Positions 19,769-32,399 of a stretch of DNA of 64,000 bases are shown here, piece by piece; position 1 is the stretch's first letter, and every line of letters begins with the position of its first letter. Where the stretch lies: contig JAGTTD010000011.1 in assembly GCA_018398585.1 (NCBI GenBank), positions 13,817,346 through 13,881,345 of the forward strand. Reading direction: 5' to 3'. The translations under genes and the position numbers were made by a program. Origin of the DNA: Simmondsia chinensis. Its lineage: Eukaryota; Streptophyta; Magnoliopsida; Caryophyllales; Simmondsiaceae. The notes under the pieces were generated by a model. It was not told the DNA's origin. It saw only the letters and a list, made by a program, of their open reading frames with translations, and ran no database searches.

Positions 19769-21170
19769 CTATATCATAATATTACTTTTTTTTTTTGTTT
19801 CATCGTAATGGAAATTTATTCTATTTTTCTTATGTAATAATGTAACTCAACATTAAAAAGCCAACAGTTCATCATGGCCGAAAGATATTGGCTTTACGCC
19901 GGTATCTACAGCAGTATGGGTCCCAAGACCAAAGAAGTTGGAATTGCCACGTGGCTATTTCCACTCTTTTTCATCTCTGCTGTTCATGCGCTAAATATGA
20001 ATTAATAAAGCCCCAAAAAAGAAAAAAAAAAAGAAAAAAGAAAAAGAGTAAAGTATGAATTACAAATTATCAATAACTAAAAGCTAATCTTGAATTAACA
20101 CTACTTTTCGGACTAATCGATTTGTCTCACGACAAAAGACTCAATATAATCATAAGATTCGAATACTATATAAAATTATTAAGAGAAGTTTAAATATAAA
20201 CAAAATTCAATATAACATTAATAAGAAAAATTTAAATATAATATCTAATTTTATTTCCATTTTCATTTGATTTAATTTTTCTCATAAATTAAATTAATTA
20301 GTACATTTGTCATACATTGGTAGCTTAAACTAGATATTAATTCAATATAGTGAAATTATTAACGCAATGATAGTAACATCATGGAATAAGAATGACACAG
20401 CGTAGAACATGGTCCTTGTTTTATTCCATACCCATCTCATTGGCCCCCTATTACCTTATGATATTCGGTTAATCATAATGGTTATTAATGAATTCTGATA
20501 CTCAACTATGCATGTATTGTCTCGTTCTTATACAAATCTCTTTACGCAAATCATATATCCTTATTATATGATAAATAGATGAATGTAGTATTATTACAGG
20601 ATAAAAATGGAGGAATAATAATAATGTTGCTATGTTGTACATGAAGATTAATTAATGTAAAATTTCATAAAGTAAAGCTTCAAATTTAAACGAAATACAA
20701 AGTTCTTATTTTATTTGTATAGATTAGTACAATATGAATATAAATTTTAGGTGTTAGCTAGCATGTTAACTTTTTTACTTATACTTGTGATAAATACTAG
20801 CATTTTTCGTGAAGAAATTATAAATTTTCTAGACAAAGGTACAATTTTACTTAAGAAGTAATTACGAAGAAAATTTGGGTTAGGTAGTATGAGATTTGTT
20901 AATTTACCTTTCATGTACTTTTAAGTTTTAAAATTTTTTTGAGGCGCCTTAAATTGTAATAATTAACCTTTTTTTAGGTAGTTTCTGCATAACTACATTA
21001 AAATTTTGCTAATTTATGCTGATGTGATACTTAATAAAATAGCTAAACATTCAATATATTTACATTAAAAATAATTTAAAAAAATTTATATATTTAACCA
21101 GTCATGGTCGAGTGGCTTCATACATGCCCAAACGGTAGAATGCCCGCTGCCCCACGGTCAAGAGTAAACC
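19769..21170. other. AT-rich intergenic upstream region
   Basis: No coding or repeat structure recognised. It holds the distal promoter of the bHLH gene. Confidence 0.6.
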
Positions 21171-21176
21171 CCACTG

Positions 21177-21184
21177 TATATATA
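21177..21184 (+). promoter_or_regulatory. TATA box of the bHLH gene
   Basis: TATATATA followed by AAC lies about 100 bp before the chosen ATG, giving a likely transcript start near 21210. No closer TATA is seen. Confidence 0.6.
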
Positions 21185-21282
21185 AACTGCTGTACTGAGG
21201 CTCTCTGCATATCAAACTGATGTTCCGACACCCTCCCATTCCCCACAAAAGAAAAAAAAAAGAAAATAATCCTCAATTTTCT

Positions 21283-24200
21283 ATGGCTGAATTCACAGAA
21301 AATTTGCAGACTTATAAATCAAAATTTCAATTCTTAGACAATTTTGATCCAAACATGGATCTAATAAACCTGCTGAACCAAAGTGATCACCTGCAAGCTT
21401 CAAACTTGGAGTATCACAGCAACTTTATGGGCCTTTTAAGCGAGAATTTTCTCAACAATGATGCAGCAAATGTTCCATTAAAAAGTTCAACTGAAATTTG
21501 CCCAGAATATTCACACCCACTTCATGATGATCAGCCAGTTGGAAGCAAGAAGAGGAGAGCAGAGGATTTAGCAGAGGCTACCTCCAGGAACTCATCTCCC
21601 ACTGTTTCTGACAGTGGAATCAGAAGAATAAACGTACATCCCTTTAACTTTCTTCCTTCTTTTAGGGTCGGTTTGGTAAAGGGAAGGTCCTCTTTCCCCA
21701 AAAATGTTATTTTTTTTTTAGAAAAAAATTTCTTAGTAAAATCCAAATCTAAGTCGAGGTTTTCGGTTGTTTGTTTCGATGAAAACATCTGCTAATTATA
21801 TGAAGTTTTATTGTTTGGTTTAAAAAAGAACATCTTCCACCAATCTTCATATACTTTGTTATAGGGCAACATACGGAGTACTACAATTTACATGATAATA
21901 GATATCCTTTGTTAAACCCAGTTCAAGCTTGACAGAAGTTCACATCCTCTAATTTTTCAAACGAAATAGAAAAATTATGTGGAAAATGTTTATTTATTTG
22001 ACATTTTAGCATTATTTTGTGTTGTGAGCAGAATCCAGGAAGAGGGAAGAGATCCTTGAAGAGAAATGAGAAAGGGAAAGAGAAGTTGAAGGAAGTGGTC
22101 CATGTCAGAGCTAGGAGAGGCCAAGCCACTGATAGTCACAGCTTAGCAGAAAGGGTAACATAATTACATAAATATATTAATATGGTAACTTTATTGTTAA
22201 AGCAAAATTGTTAATATTAAAGCAATTATGTAAAATCTTATAATTATTATTCACTATAAGTCGCCATCATTACTCATACATTAACAATTATTATTCACTA
22301 CAAGTCACAACATTACTTAGATTTGAATTTTGTAAACATTTTTCGTTCTTTCTTTTTAGGGTTTGGGTCTTTTCGGAGAGGACCTCTTTACAGAGTACCT
22401 TGTGGAGATAAGGCTCCTTGCATTTACCCTCCTTAGACCCTATTTTAACCGGAGTCTCTTTAAGGCATTGGTTGTTGTTATTGAAGAGAGGAATCTTCCT
22501 ATTAAAAAAATAATTATATGGGTCACTGAAAATAAATGTATTCTCGGACACAGTCTCCTTTCAGGGTAGCACCCTGTAGGGGTAGGGTTGCATACATCCC
22601 ACCCTCCCCAGACTCCGCATTTGTGGGAGCCTTTGAGGTATTGGGTTTGTTGTTGTTGTTGTTGTAGTACTCAAACTATAGGTATTGTTTTAGATTAGAA
22701 GAGGAAAAATCAATGAAAGATTGAGATGCCTGCAGGACATTGTACCAGGCTGCTACAAGGTATGAGTTCTTTTTTCTTTATTTCTTAATTCAGAGTTCAT
22801 ATACTTATGCTATTGTTTTCTTTTATTATGGGAACTTAAGTTTACTTCAATATTTTGACTAGTTTATGTATGGTATTGAGTTGTAGACAATGGGCATGGC
22901 AGTGATGCTAGATGAGATTATTAACTACGTCCAGTCCTTGCAAAATCAGGTTGAGGTTAGTTGAAAACTAATAGCCAAATTTCTTTAATTATTTTAAAAA
23001 AATTAAAACAAACTTAAAACATTTCTCACTATTTGATTATGAATAAAATTTAAATCATATAGGTTAAATGGATTATGAAGTATAAGACAAGATCAGAAAT
23101 AGATAAATCAAAAATAAAGGGAACATGCTCTTCTTGTTATTAGCCAGGCTTATGCATGAAGTCTGGTTATACTGAATTATATTTATAGAGTAAAGAATTT
23201 GGGCAGTCTAATTCTAACTCATAAATCACTAGGGTTTATTATGTGATTATAATTATGCACTACGGTTGTACAGAGTCACTAACAAACAAGCTCTAGGTGC
23301 CCTGGCCATAGGGGTAAAGTCTGTTTTTATTGGTTTGTACGCGTATTACACAAGGGATGGGAGGAACATACTTTGGAGTGAGTACAGTAACTTGTCTGTA
23401 ATTTTGGCCTTCCTTGTGTGCATCTATGGTTGGTCCAACGAGTCTTGAATATCAAAGTAAGAAAAGGTATAATCTAGAAGCTGGAGTCAATGAGACAAGC
23501 ACTACAAAGCTCTTGGGCACCATCTATGGTGTGCTATTGGGATTATGGTGGGTGTTAATGTTTTTTTGTGTTCGGGTGTATTGGGTCGTTAAATTTGACT
23601 TTTATAGGTGTTTCTTGTTATTTTTCCTTTTCCCGCACTACATGTGCATTTTTTGGGTCTTTTCATGAGATGCCAATTTTTGTATTGCGAGTTTTCCTTA
23701 CTACTTATTGGAAAAAAAATTTAAGTAGGATTATAGCCTTGAGATACCTCAAGTAATGTTTCTCAAGTTAGTAAAATTATTGTGATCCCTCCGTAACCGT
23801 GAGTTTTCGACTGAATCACATAAATTTCGTATTTGTGCTTTGTCCTCTTTTCTTATTTACGAGCTTCTTATTTTGATTTTGATTGCAGTACTGTTTATGG
23901 GTATAGTACTAACAAATAAGATTATGGTAGAGAGGCATCTATCATGATTTAGGCATTTGAAGCAAGGAACTATGGATATTCTTGTAAATTATCCATGACA
24001 TAATTGAGACATTTTAGGTTCCGTAGAAAGTTCTATTTTATTTGAGCTTAAAAGAAGTATTAATAGCCGCCTTTTACTACTTTGATATTTATAGCAAATT
24101 CTTGTAAAGTGTAAAAAAGGCTTAGATTATTCATGTACAAAATATTTTCCTTATTTCAATACTATAATACATATACTAAGTAACTAGAAACATGACAATA

Positions 24201-25004
24201 ATTGATAAAAACAAATGATAAGAAGCAGTTATAACCTAAAAGTCAGATTTATTCATTTAAATGTAGTACACTAAGAAATGTTCTTAATGTTTAAATCAGT
24301 TTTCTCGTTATACTTTTGGAAGAAGTTAAATGCAAAGCTAACATGCTTAAATGATGTTCTTATTGATGATCACAGTTCCTCTCCATGAAGCTTACAGCCG
24401 CAAGTGCGTTTTATGACTTCAACGCTGAAAATGATGTTGTAGAAAATTTTCAGGTGTTTATTTCCATCCTATTAGATTCTCGTTGACTTACATCAGTTTT
24501 AATACAATATGGATTTTATAGCAGTGATTTTATGACGTCGTAGAAAATTGGGTGTATGAAACTTTTATTTTATAGAACAATCATAATTTCAAATATTTAA
24601 TATTTAAGATTAAACATTATTGGCTAAAATAAAAAGTTTATTAGTTAATATTTTCTTACTATTATTTAAAATCCTAGACACGAATACTCGAATGATTATT
24701 AAAAAGCATAAGTAAATAACTTTTCTGTGAAAAAAATACTACGAACGTACCTTTATTTAATAGTTAATTTAAGTACTTAGCATGGCAAAAATCGGTTTTT
24801 GGTAAAAAAGAAGTATTTAACATTTTTTTAATGATTTAATAACTTTTACTGCGTATATTAAATAAGCATTTTACTAATGATATTGGTGGGATAATATTGT
24901 AGAAGGCAAAGGCATACAATAATGAAGGAGTACAAGGAGTGGGAAGGACAATGGGAGATCATCAAGGACTAGCTAATTACTTCCACCCAACATGGCCCTT
25001 TTGA
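21283..25004 (+). CDS. bHLH transcription factor, BEE/CESTA-like
   Basis: Nuclear DNA-binding protein of 262 residues. Exons: 21283-21633, 22032-22154, 22694-22759, 22887-22955, 24376-24453, 24903-25004. All junctions are GT/AG and all introns are phase 0. Residues 1-117 are poorly conserved (MAEFTENLQ start); a basic stretch (121-134) looks like a nuclear signal. The bHLH domain spans about 145-203. H153, E157 and R161 form the H-E-R set that reads G-boxes (CACGTG). VPGCYK ends helix 1, and MLDEIINYVQSLQNQVEFL forms helix 2. The C-terminal FLSMKLTAAS..YDFNAEND is typical of BEE1-3/CESTA proteins, which in Arabidopsis act in brassinosteroid response. An upstream in-frame ATG (21220) would add 21 residues, but family starts favour 21283. 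Exon limits are my reading and need transcripts. Confidence 0.9.
22370..22481 (+). repeat. Diverged TS-like SINE body in bHLH intron 2
   Basis: AAGGCTCCTTGCATTTACCC and GGCATTGGTTGTTGTTATTG follow the plan of the better copy just downstream, with a decayed (TTG)n end. No tRNA-like head seen. Confidence 0.5.
22545..22666 (+). repeat. TS-like SINE 3' body with (TTG)n tail, intron 2
   Basis: GGGTAGGGTTGCATACATCC, CCACCCTCCCCAGACTCC and a (TTG)n tail (about 22647-22665) are hallmarks of the TS-type SINE body. The 5' tRNA-derived head is absent or unrecognisable. It lies in sense orientation within the intron, about 30 bp before exon 3. Confidence 0.75.
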
Positions 25005-26527
25005 CTTGGGCCTTCTTTTGTCTTCTTCCTCCTTATTTTTATACATATCATCACTTATTCTTCATTTGTCACTTTCACACAAAAAAAAAAAAAAAAAAAA
25101 AAAAAATCCTCTATGAATATTGTAGAAAAAATGGCACAAATATTATTGTAAATGTTCTTAAAAGGAAATTAAATGTCACTCTATTGTTGCATGGATTGAT
25201 TTTTTTTCTTATGTTTTTGGAGTTTATTAGTGCCAATAGCTTATAATAATCATGTCATATTTTTTTAGTAATTAAATTGTGTTATGTTGATGTTTGTCTT
25301 ATATTAAAATCCTTTGAGCCCAAACATAAGGGAGCAGTGACATGACACCCACCTATGAGCTCGCTCAAGTGACGTTTCATCCCAAAATTAATTGCTGTTA
25401 AGTGATGTGGGTCAATAAGTGCTTTTAATCTTGTTGTCACAACTTGAACGTCAAATTTCATTTCTACTAGGCTGACATGGGATCATCCATTTCTTCAAAT
25501 ATTTCTAAACATATAAAACATGTTAATTACTTCAATTCATTAAAAAAAAAAAAAATATAAAACATACAAAATAAGAGCCCTAAAACATAGAATACATGTT
25601 AATTACTTCGAATATTTGTTTTTTTCTCGATATTTAATTAAAAGCTAAGGGCACATTGTGCAAGTTAAGAATACAAGAAAATCCAATTCTAAACAACACA
25701 TCGATCAAATATACAAAATAAGAGCGTTGACGCATATCCCAAACAAGACTCCGGAACAAACAAAACTAAATGACTCAAAATTTCAGTTCACCCGCCTGTG
25801 TCTTCGTGTCCCAATCCCTCGACCATACCTCCTTTGAGTAAATATTATTGTACATGTCTATTTACTTTATTAAATTCACATCACATTCAAATCGTATTGT
25901 TGTGTCGCACATATGAGTTAGTTGATTGGTCCTAATCTTGTGTATAATTGCCGCTCATCATAAAAGGAACAGATAAAAGACTTGATTTGATATGTGTTTG
26001 CGGTGTATGTCCACAACAAATACAAAGAGGTCGAGCATAAGCAAACAACACACACCTTCAACCTTTCCAAATAAGACTTCTAGCTTCAAGCCAAACTGCT
26101 ATGGACTTTGCACTTTGTACATATTGAATTCCTTGGCTCTTAAATTCAGTGACATTTGACCCCGTTAAAAAGCACAAAATAATTTCTATTTTTTATTTTG
26201 ATTTCTTTTTTCATGTTCAGTTTTCCTTTTTCGTTGTTCATAATTTGGAAAATATGCTTGGGAGTGGAAGATTGTCAAAAAATCCAGCATAAAATACTAA
26301 AAATGCATTCAAGTAATTCTTAATTTATCGATTTTTAGAAAATTGAAATTTATAGGCATCAATAATAGATGCAAATCTAACACGCTAACTTGGTCTAAAC
26401 CCTATTCTAATTATTAGGATAATAAATCTAAAAATGACTCGTAGAGTACATCCAATTCACAAAAATTCAGATATCAATTTTGATTCATATACCAGCATGG
26501 GATTTTTCAAAGAACAAATTTAGATAT
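25005..26527. other. 3' flank of the bHLH gene and AT-rich intergenic DNA
   Basis: The first 75 bp should hold the 3' UTR. A run of 26 A lies at 25081-25106 and may be a retroposon tail or simple slippage. The rest (to 26527) shows no gene. Confidence 0.5.
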
Positions 26528-26712
26528 TGAACTATTAAAGGAAATCCCGGAATATTTTAGGCTAGATGCTTGTACTCTTTTACCATTATACCCCTTGAGT
26601 TATGTCTACTCTAAGGGCAATGATGTAACTGGTTTGCTTATGTTTGCTTATATATAGGGACCCTTGTATCCCTCTTTCATCCATTCAAATATAACTTTAC
26701 TTCACATTCATA

Positions 26713-26724
26713 TGGTAGCAGAGC
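26713..26724 (+). other. Primer binding site, Copia-P
   Basis: TGGTAGCAGAGC follows the LTR end by two bases; one base differs from the initiator tRNA-Met match. Confidence 0.65.
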
Positions 26725-26854
26725 TCCCTCTCTGATTTTCATTATTTATTTAATGTTTTTCTCTTTCTGCTGTTATTATTATTATATTTGCATTATGTTG
26801 AATTCTCTATTATTTCTTGTCTTTTCTTTTCTTTGATTAATTTTACTTGAACAA

Positions 26855-28015
26855 TGGTATCTAACCTTAGTCAATTTTTTGCAAACCCCCTTCCCCTCCT
26901 CCTCTCCCCACTACAGCAACCCACAGGCCTCGGTGGAATCTGGCCATCCCAATGCTGGTACCCCACCCAGTGTGCCTCTTAACCATTGACAGTGGTCGAT
27001 AGCCCTCATGTCGGTCCCACCTCTTTTGATGGTCCTCTCCATCGGTGGGTTGATGCCGGTATCGCCATGTCTGGTACTCCACCACCAATTGGGAGGCCTA
27101 CAGTGAACCAGGCGTTTAACCTGGGCATCCCACTTTCCTCCTCTCTCCCCCTGTTCTCGCTCCCCGCCACCGGTCTTGGCCTGGCCGGACGGCACTAGCG
27201 GTGGTGTGGCACTGCCCCCCCTCCCATCGGCACTCCATAGTTCTAGTGGCGGGCTGGCTGCGTTTTCCCCTTCCCTAACTCAAATTGGTACATCAAACCC
27301 TACTTTAATTTATTCTAGCCCTTATAATCACCCCTTCTCCCTAGTTGTCATACCCTTTTCCAACGTTACAAGTATTGCGACAATTAAACTAGAAACAACA
27401 CAGATTACCTCACTTGGCGTGAACATTTTAATAGTTGTTATTAGCCCACTAATTATTAGGATTTATTGATGGTACCTACCCTGTCCGTCTTCCCAAATAA
27501 CACATCCAAATGGATCAACCTACTCCAATCCCAACTACATAACATTGGTATGCAGGGATCAAAGTCTTAGATCCTACATTGCTGCTACCCTTTCTTGTTC
27601 CCTAATAAATGACATTGTTCGCCACCCCATCTCAACCCCATCTCAAAGTCCATGTGGGATGCCTTGGCTAAGCGATTTCAGGATCACTCCATGGCTAAGG
27701 AGTTTGATCTCGGGACCCAACTCATTAATCACTGCAAAGATGGCAAAATAATGGACGCTTGCCTTTCTGAATTAAAATCTATCACGAACGACCTAGCTGC
27801 CATTGATTCACCTGTTTCTAATAGAGAATTCACACTTTGCTTTTTATGGCTTATCCCCTGAGTATGCCGCTTTGCCAACTTTTTAGCGACAAACATCAAA
27901 GCAATATACATATGAAGAGTTAAAAACAACCCTTCTCAATGAAGAAGCTGCTCTCAATCGCTACTTTGGACGGGTTAATTTAGACCAAAACCATGCTTTA
28001 GTTGCAATAGGATGT
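26855..28015 (+). pseudogene. Copia-P gag remnant
   Basis: The start codon is likely 26855, then a GC-rich Pro/Ser-rich N-terminal part broken by frameshifts. From about 27340 it resembles copia gag (PFSNVTSIATIKL). The 27652-27861 stretch MWDALAKRFQDHSMAKEF and DACLSELKSITNDLAAID matches the gag-polypeptide family found next to copia pol. Several shifts and stops follow. Confidence 0.75.
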
Positions 28016-28023
28016 TTAAACCT

Positions 28024-29701
28024 TGAATTCGAGGGAGTTGGGACAATTTCGTTTCAAGCAAAGTGCCATGTGCATAACACAGCCCTCCTCGAGGAGAATT
28101 AGGCCTTTAGGTGCTGAAATAATGACGTCTCAAGCCCAGTGTCTTGAAAAGACTATCACCATAATAAGGGTACCAACCATTCGAGGCTCAAGATGGTTAA
28201 AAAATAAAGGGAGCTCGAATTCTAGGGACTACCAAGAAGGCTACAAGACAAGTGGTTTCCAAGATTGAGACAGTTACTTGGAGCACAATTTTAGATACTT
28301 AAGCACTAAGCTTAATCCAAGAAAACATGGGGCTTCTAGAGGGGGACTTTAGCTAGGAACTCAGACGTGGGCTCCAAGGAATTGCCTTCAAAACTGAATC
28401 ATGGACATGTTCATTGATCATTCATGTGCAAGAAAGAGCTTAGTGGCTTGACATGGGAAAAAATGCCACGGATTAGAAGGCATCCGTTTATTTAGTTTTT
28501 CTATAAATAAAGGACTTTATGACAATCCAAATCAGTACATACACTCAATACAAAACTTCTTCAAGTTTTCTTTACAACAAACTTATGCTCTTTAAAACAA
28601 GACTTCATTGTCCTTAGCCCATCGTGGATTACTAGGACGTAATTGCAGACCATTCGCTGATGGTCAGAACCAGGAGGTCCAGTGCTCTTGAGCATGAAGA
28701 GTAGAAGACTTAGCCTTGATTGGATCCCCTCTTGAGAGTCCTCTTGAACAAAGCCCTATAACACGAAGGGATGAACCAAGTCATAGCCACGGTAGTGAGA
28801 GCAGTGGCGATGATGACATCCCGGAAGATGAACACATTGGGCTAGATGGCCATTCTCGCAAGAGTTTCATGGTTATGATCAAATGCTGTTTAAAAATTGT
28901 GGAAAAAGAGACCAACAAACAATAAGAGAAGCCTTTGAGAGACAATATGCTGAAACAAAGCGTAATCTAATAGCCTAGCGTCAAAACTATGCCGCCATGA
29001 GAGCCGTGATAAATGACATTGGAACCTCAATGAATGACAGGCTTCACAAGGAGACTGATAGAGTTTTAGTTGAATGAACTCAACCTTGTCTTCTACTACT
29101 ACCCTTATTGCTAAGGATGTGGCAAGACAGACAATAGTTAAGGTCAACCGTATCTTAGTTAGGCAGGCTGAGGCTCAAAATGGCTTGGTTCAAGCAGTTA
29201 GAGAGGATATCAAGTAGCTGAGGCCTACACCTCTTCCATCAGTACCAAATGGATATCCTCGTGTGGCTTCTTTGAGCTCATGATTACTAGTTGCTCAGGG
29301 TTACTACATTGTCCCTGAAGATTGGAAAACCCCGTTATGGATGACCCAAGTGTCACACGCTTAGAATCCGTTAATAGGAATGAAAATGTGCCCCCTTGAG
29401 GTTGCTGGGCCTTCGAATTTGGGTTTTTCTATGGCTTTGAGAGACCTCAAAGCCAATATGCTGGTGTTACCTGTCTCTAAGTCAGGGGTACATAACCGTT
29501 CATACCCTCCTCAAGTAGTAGAGGTTGCCTCGAGGCTTTGAACTAAGAGTGCAAGGGCAGGTACCCACTTCTGGGAGCCAGCTTCCCCTTCCTGGACCTC
29601 TTTGTGCTTACCACACCTTGGGGAGGGGGGAGAGCTAACCACTCACTTCCTCAAGATCACGACTTGGGGATTGATCAAACAAGGATGAACCAACAACTTG
29701 T
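28024..29701 (+). mobile_element. Tat/Ogre-like gypsy piece A with internal deletion
   Basis: Starts TGAATTCGAGGG, with a TATAAATA box at 28502-28509. At about 28595 the U3 part joins directly to gag sequence, skipping about 850 bp present in piece B (31497-32343: the R-U5 part, primer site and leader). It ends at 29701, against an inverted LTR. Confidence 0.7.
28605..29700 (+). pseudogene. Tat/Ogre-like gag remnant, piece A
   Basis: Open at 28716-28925 with DEHIGLDGHSRKSFM, then stops. It aligns with piece B 32345-33440. The predicted helical, charged character suggests the gag N-terminal part. No protease or RT remains. Confidence 0.65.
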
Positions 29702-30926
29702 GTTTGCTTTATTTTGTTTGTAGTTAAATGTGATATGGTTGCCTTATGTTAAACAAAACAAACGAGAAAAAGAGACTTACCGCGACTAGGAAGTGAGCCT
29801 AATTATGAACCACACATCTTTGACCTCAACCATTCATCGTTTTCGGAGAAAAGGTTGTAGTATATTGGTATATCTGATTTCGGTTATACTGTGAGTTCTA
29901 CTTCTATTTTAATTAAGAAGACTTTTGTTAAGTATTTTTGTGGATTTTTGTGTATATATGCATTGATAGAAAATAAAAGGATATGGATCTAACTCAAATG
30001 GTAGTTATAGTGACGGAGCAGGGCCCACATGCACCTTTCCTCGTATACTTAAAAGTCAAGAATTGGGATGGAGATAAACCCAAGAGCTCAGAATTTCACT
30101 TACAAGCCTGAGTCAATCAGGTTTTTAAGCCTGGCACCCTTGACTTATAATAACTCAAATGAGTTAAGGTCTTACAATATTAAGGTGGAGCAAACCGTAT
30201 TCAGGTCACTGAGTTAGGACCAACGTAATTAAGGTTAAGCCTTGGCCGTCAAAGCCTTAAACAATGGTGCGAACCTAAGTTCAGCTGACTTATTAAGCAA
30301 TGATAGTAGTGTTAAGACCAACGTAATCAAGGTCTAGCCTTGGCCGTCAAAGCCTCAATTCTCAATTGGTCAAAATTTGGGAATAGATTAAAACTAGATG
30401 TTCATACCTGAAACTCGAGAAACTATTTTACCGATGAAGAAAGCGCAACAAGTTCTAAGTTAATCTAAGCTGTGCTAAGTCACACTATTCCTAAGAAAAA
30501 AGCACAAATGTGCTATAAAAAAAACTTGAAGAGGTTTTGTATTGAATGTGTGTACTACTTTGGACTGATGCAAAGTCCTTTATTTATAGAAAACTAAAAA
30601 TTACGGCTGCTCCTATTTCTGCGGCAGCTTCACCCACGTATGGCCACTAAGTTTCTTCTTTACGCATGCAAATCTTTAATGAACGTGTCCTGAATTCAGT
30701 ATTGGAGAGAAATCCTTGATGCCCACGTCTGTAATCTCAACGAAAGTGCCTTCTAGAAACCCCACATCCTCTTGGATTAGGCCTAGTGCCCGAGTATCTG
30801 AGATTGCACTCTAAGTAACCATCTTGAGCTTGGAAACCACGTATCTTGCAGCCTTCTTGGCAATCCCTTGAACTCGAGCTCCTTTTACCCTTTAACCATC
30901 TCGAGTGGTTGATACCTATTTGCACC
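29702..30926 (-). repeat. Inverted Tat/Ogre-like LTR (piece C)
   Basis: On the minus strand it matches 31080-32280 of piece B, with TATAAATA (30581-30588 on the plus map) and repeated GGCTTTGACGGCCAAGG phrases. Its U3 head is truncated and abuts the head of piece B. Confidence 0.75.
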
Positions 30927-30927
30927 T

Positions 30928-32315
30928 TAAATTCGAGGGGGTTAGGACAACGTCGTTTTGAATAAAAGTGCCACGCAGTCAGTACGTGAGGGCCTTCTCA
31001 AGGGAAGTCAGGCCTTTAAATATTAAGCTAACGACGTCTTTAGCCCAGCATCCCGAGTAGGTAATTACCCTTGAGAAGTGGTTCAGCCACTACAGACTCA
31101 AGATGGTTTGAGGGTGAAGTGAGCTCGTGCTCGAAGGGCTATCAAGAAGGTTGCAAGACAGGTGGTTGTTAGGCTCAAGGCAGTTACTTGGAGTGCAATT
31201 TTAGTTACTTGGGCATTAAGCTTAATCCAAGAGAACTCAGGGCTTTTAGAGGGGACTTTCGGTAAGAATTCGGATTTGGGCACCATGGATTTCCCTCCAA
31301 TATTGAATTCAGGGCATGTTTATTGAAGATTTAAGGAAGTTTAGTGGCCAGATGTGGGTGGAGTTCTGGGAAAGAAGGAGCATCCATTTTTTCTTATTCT
31401 CTATAAATAAAGGACTTAGCATTAGTCCAAATTAGTACACATACACTCATTACAATACTTCTTGAAGTTTTCTTTTACAACACATTCATGCTCTTTTCTT
31501 AGGAGTAGTGTAATTTAGCTAGGCATAGTGTAACGTAGATCTCTGCTGTTCTTACCTTCATAGTAATACAGTTCTCAAGCTTCAGGTATCACTTTCCCAT
31601 TTTAATCTGTTCCCACAAATTGACAAGTTGAGATTTGAGGCTTTAGTTTAAGGCTTTGATGGCCAAGGAATTGTTTCTTGATTGCGTTGGTTTTAACACT
31701 ACTGTCACTGCTTGATAAGTAAGGTGAGCTTAGGTTCGTGCCATTGATTAGGGCTTTGACAGCCTAGGCTTGTCCCTTGATTGCATTGGTCTTAATCCAG
31801 TGACTTGAATATGGTTTGCTCCATCTTAATCTTGTTAGACCTAAACTCATTCGATTTATTATAAGTTGAGGGTGCCAGGCTTATAAACCTGATTGACTCG
31901 AGTTTATGAGTGGACTGCTGAGCTCTTGAGTTTGTCTCCACCCTAGTTCCTGACTTTTAAGTGTCTGAGGAAAGGTGTCTATGGGCCATGTTCCGTCACT
32001 GTAACTTCTACTTGAGTTAGGTCCATATCCCTTTTAATTTTCTATCATAAAAATACGCAAAAAATCCATAAAAAACATTTAACAAAAGTCTTTTTAATCG
32101 AAGCGTAAGCAGAACTCACGATATAATCGAAGTCAGATACACCAACATATCACAACCGTTTCTTCGAAAACGGTGAGTGCTTGAGGTCAAATACGCGTGG
32201 TTCATAATTAGCCTCACTCTCTAGTCGCGGTGAGTCCCTTTTGCATGTTTGTTTTATTTTCATATTTACGGCGACCATTCACACAAAACTTGACACAAAA
32301 TAGAGCGAACACGCA
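30928..32315 (+). repeat. Tat/Ogre-like 5' LTR, piece B
   Basis: About 1388 bp, TATAAATA box at 31402-31409. It is the fullest copy of this LTR family in the window. Confidence 0.7.
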
Positions 32316-32399
32316 TTTTGGTGACCAAAATGAGAGGCTTGAAATGAGACTTCTTTATCTTTAGCCCATCATGGATTACCAGAGCATAATTACCGGTCA

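Larger units (their letters stand above)
26528..28023 (+). mobile_element. Copia-P: truncated Ty1/copia 5' part
   Basis: A short LTR (about 26528-26710; its start is uncertain), a primer site and a gag remnant. It is cut at 28023 by a gypsy LTR. No protease or pol follows. Confidence 0.65.

Noticed and set aside
21108..21172. tRNA-like look (TGGTCGAGTGGC) upstream of the bHLH gene
   Set aside because: There is an A-box-like string, but no acceptor stem, no anticodon arm and no good B box. It is probably chance or a SINE head trace; not enough to call.
23266..23756. Short open frames in bHLH intron 4 with hydrophobic stretches
   Set aside because: Overlapping small frames without family signs, inside a well-bounded intron; most likely chance.
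25081..25106. Poly(A) run as proof of a processed pseudogene
   Set aside because: No retroposed coding sequence precedes it other than the bHLH gene, which has introns; no flanking duplication was seen.
26867..27469. Overlapping open frames on both strands as separate genes
   Set aside because: The region is the GC-rich, low-complexity start of the Copia-P gag; minus-strand frames are shadows.
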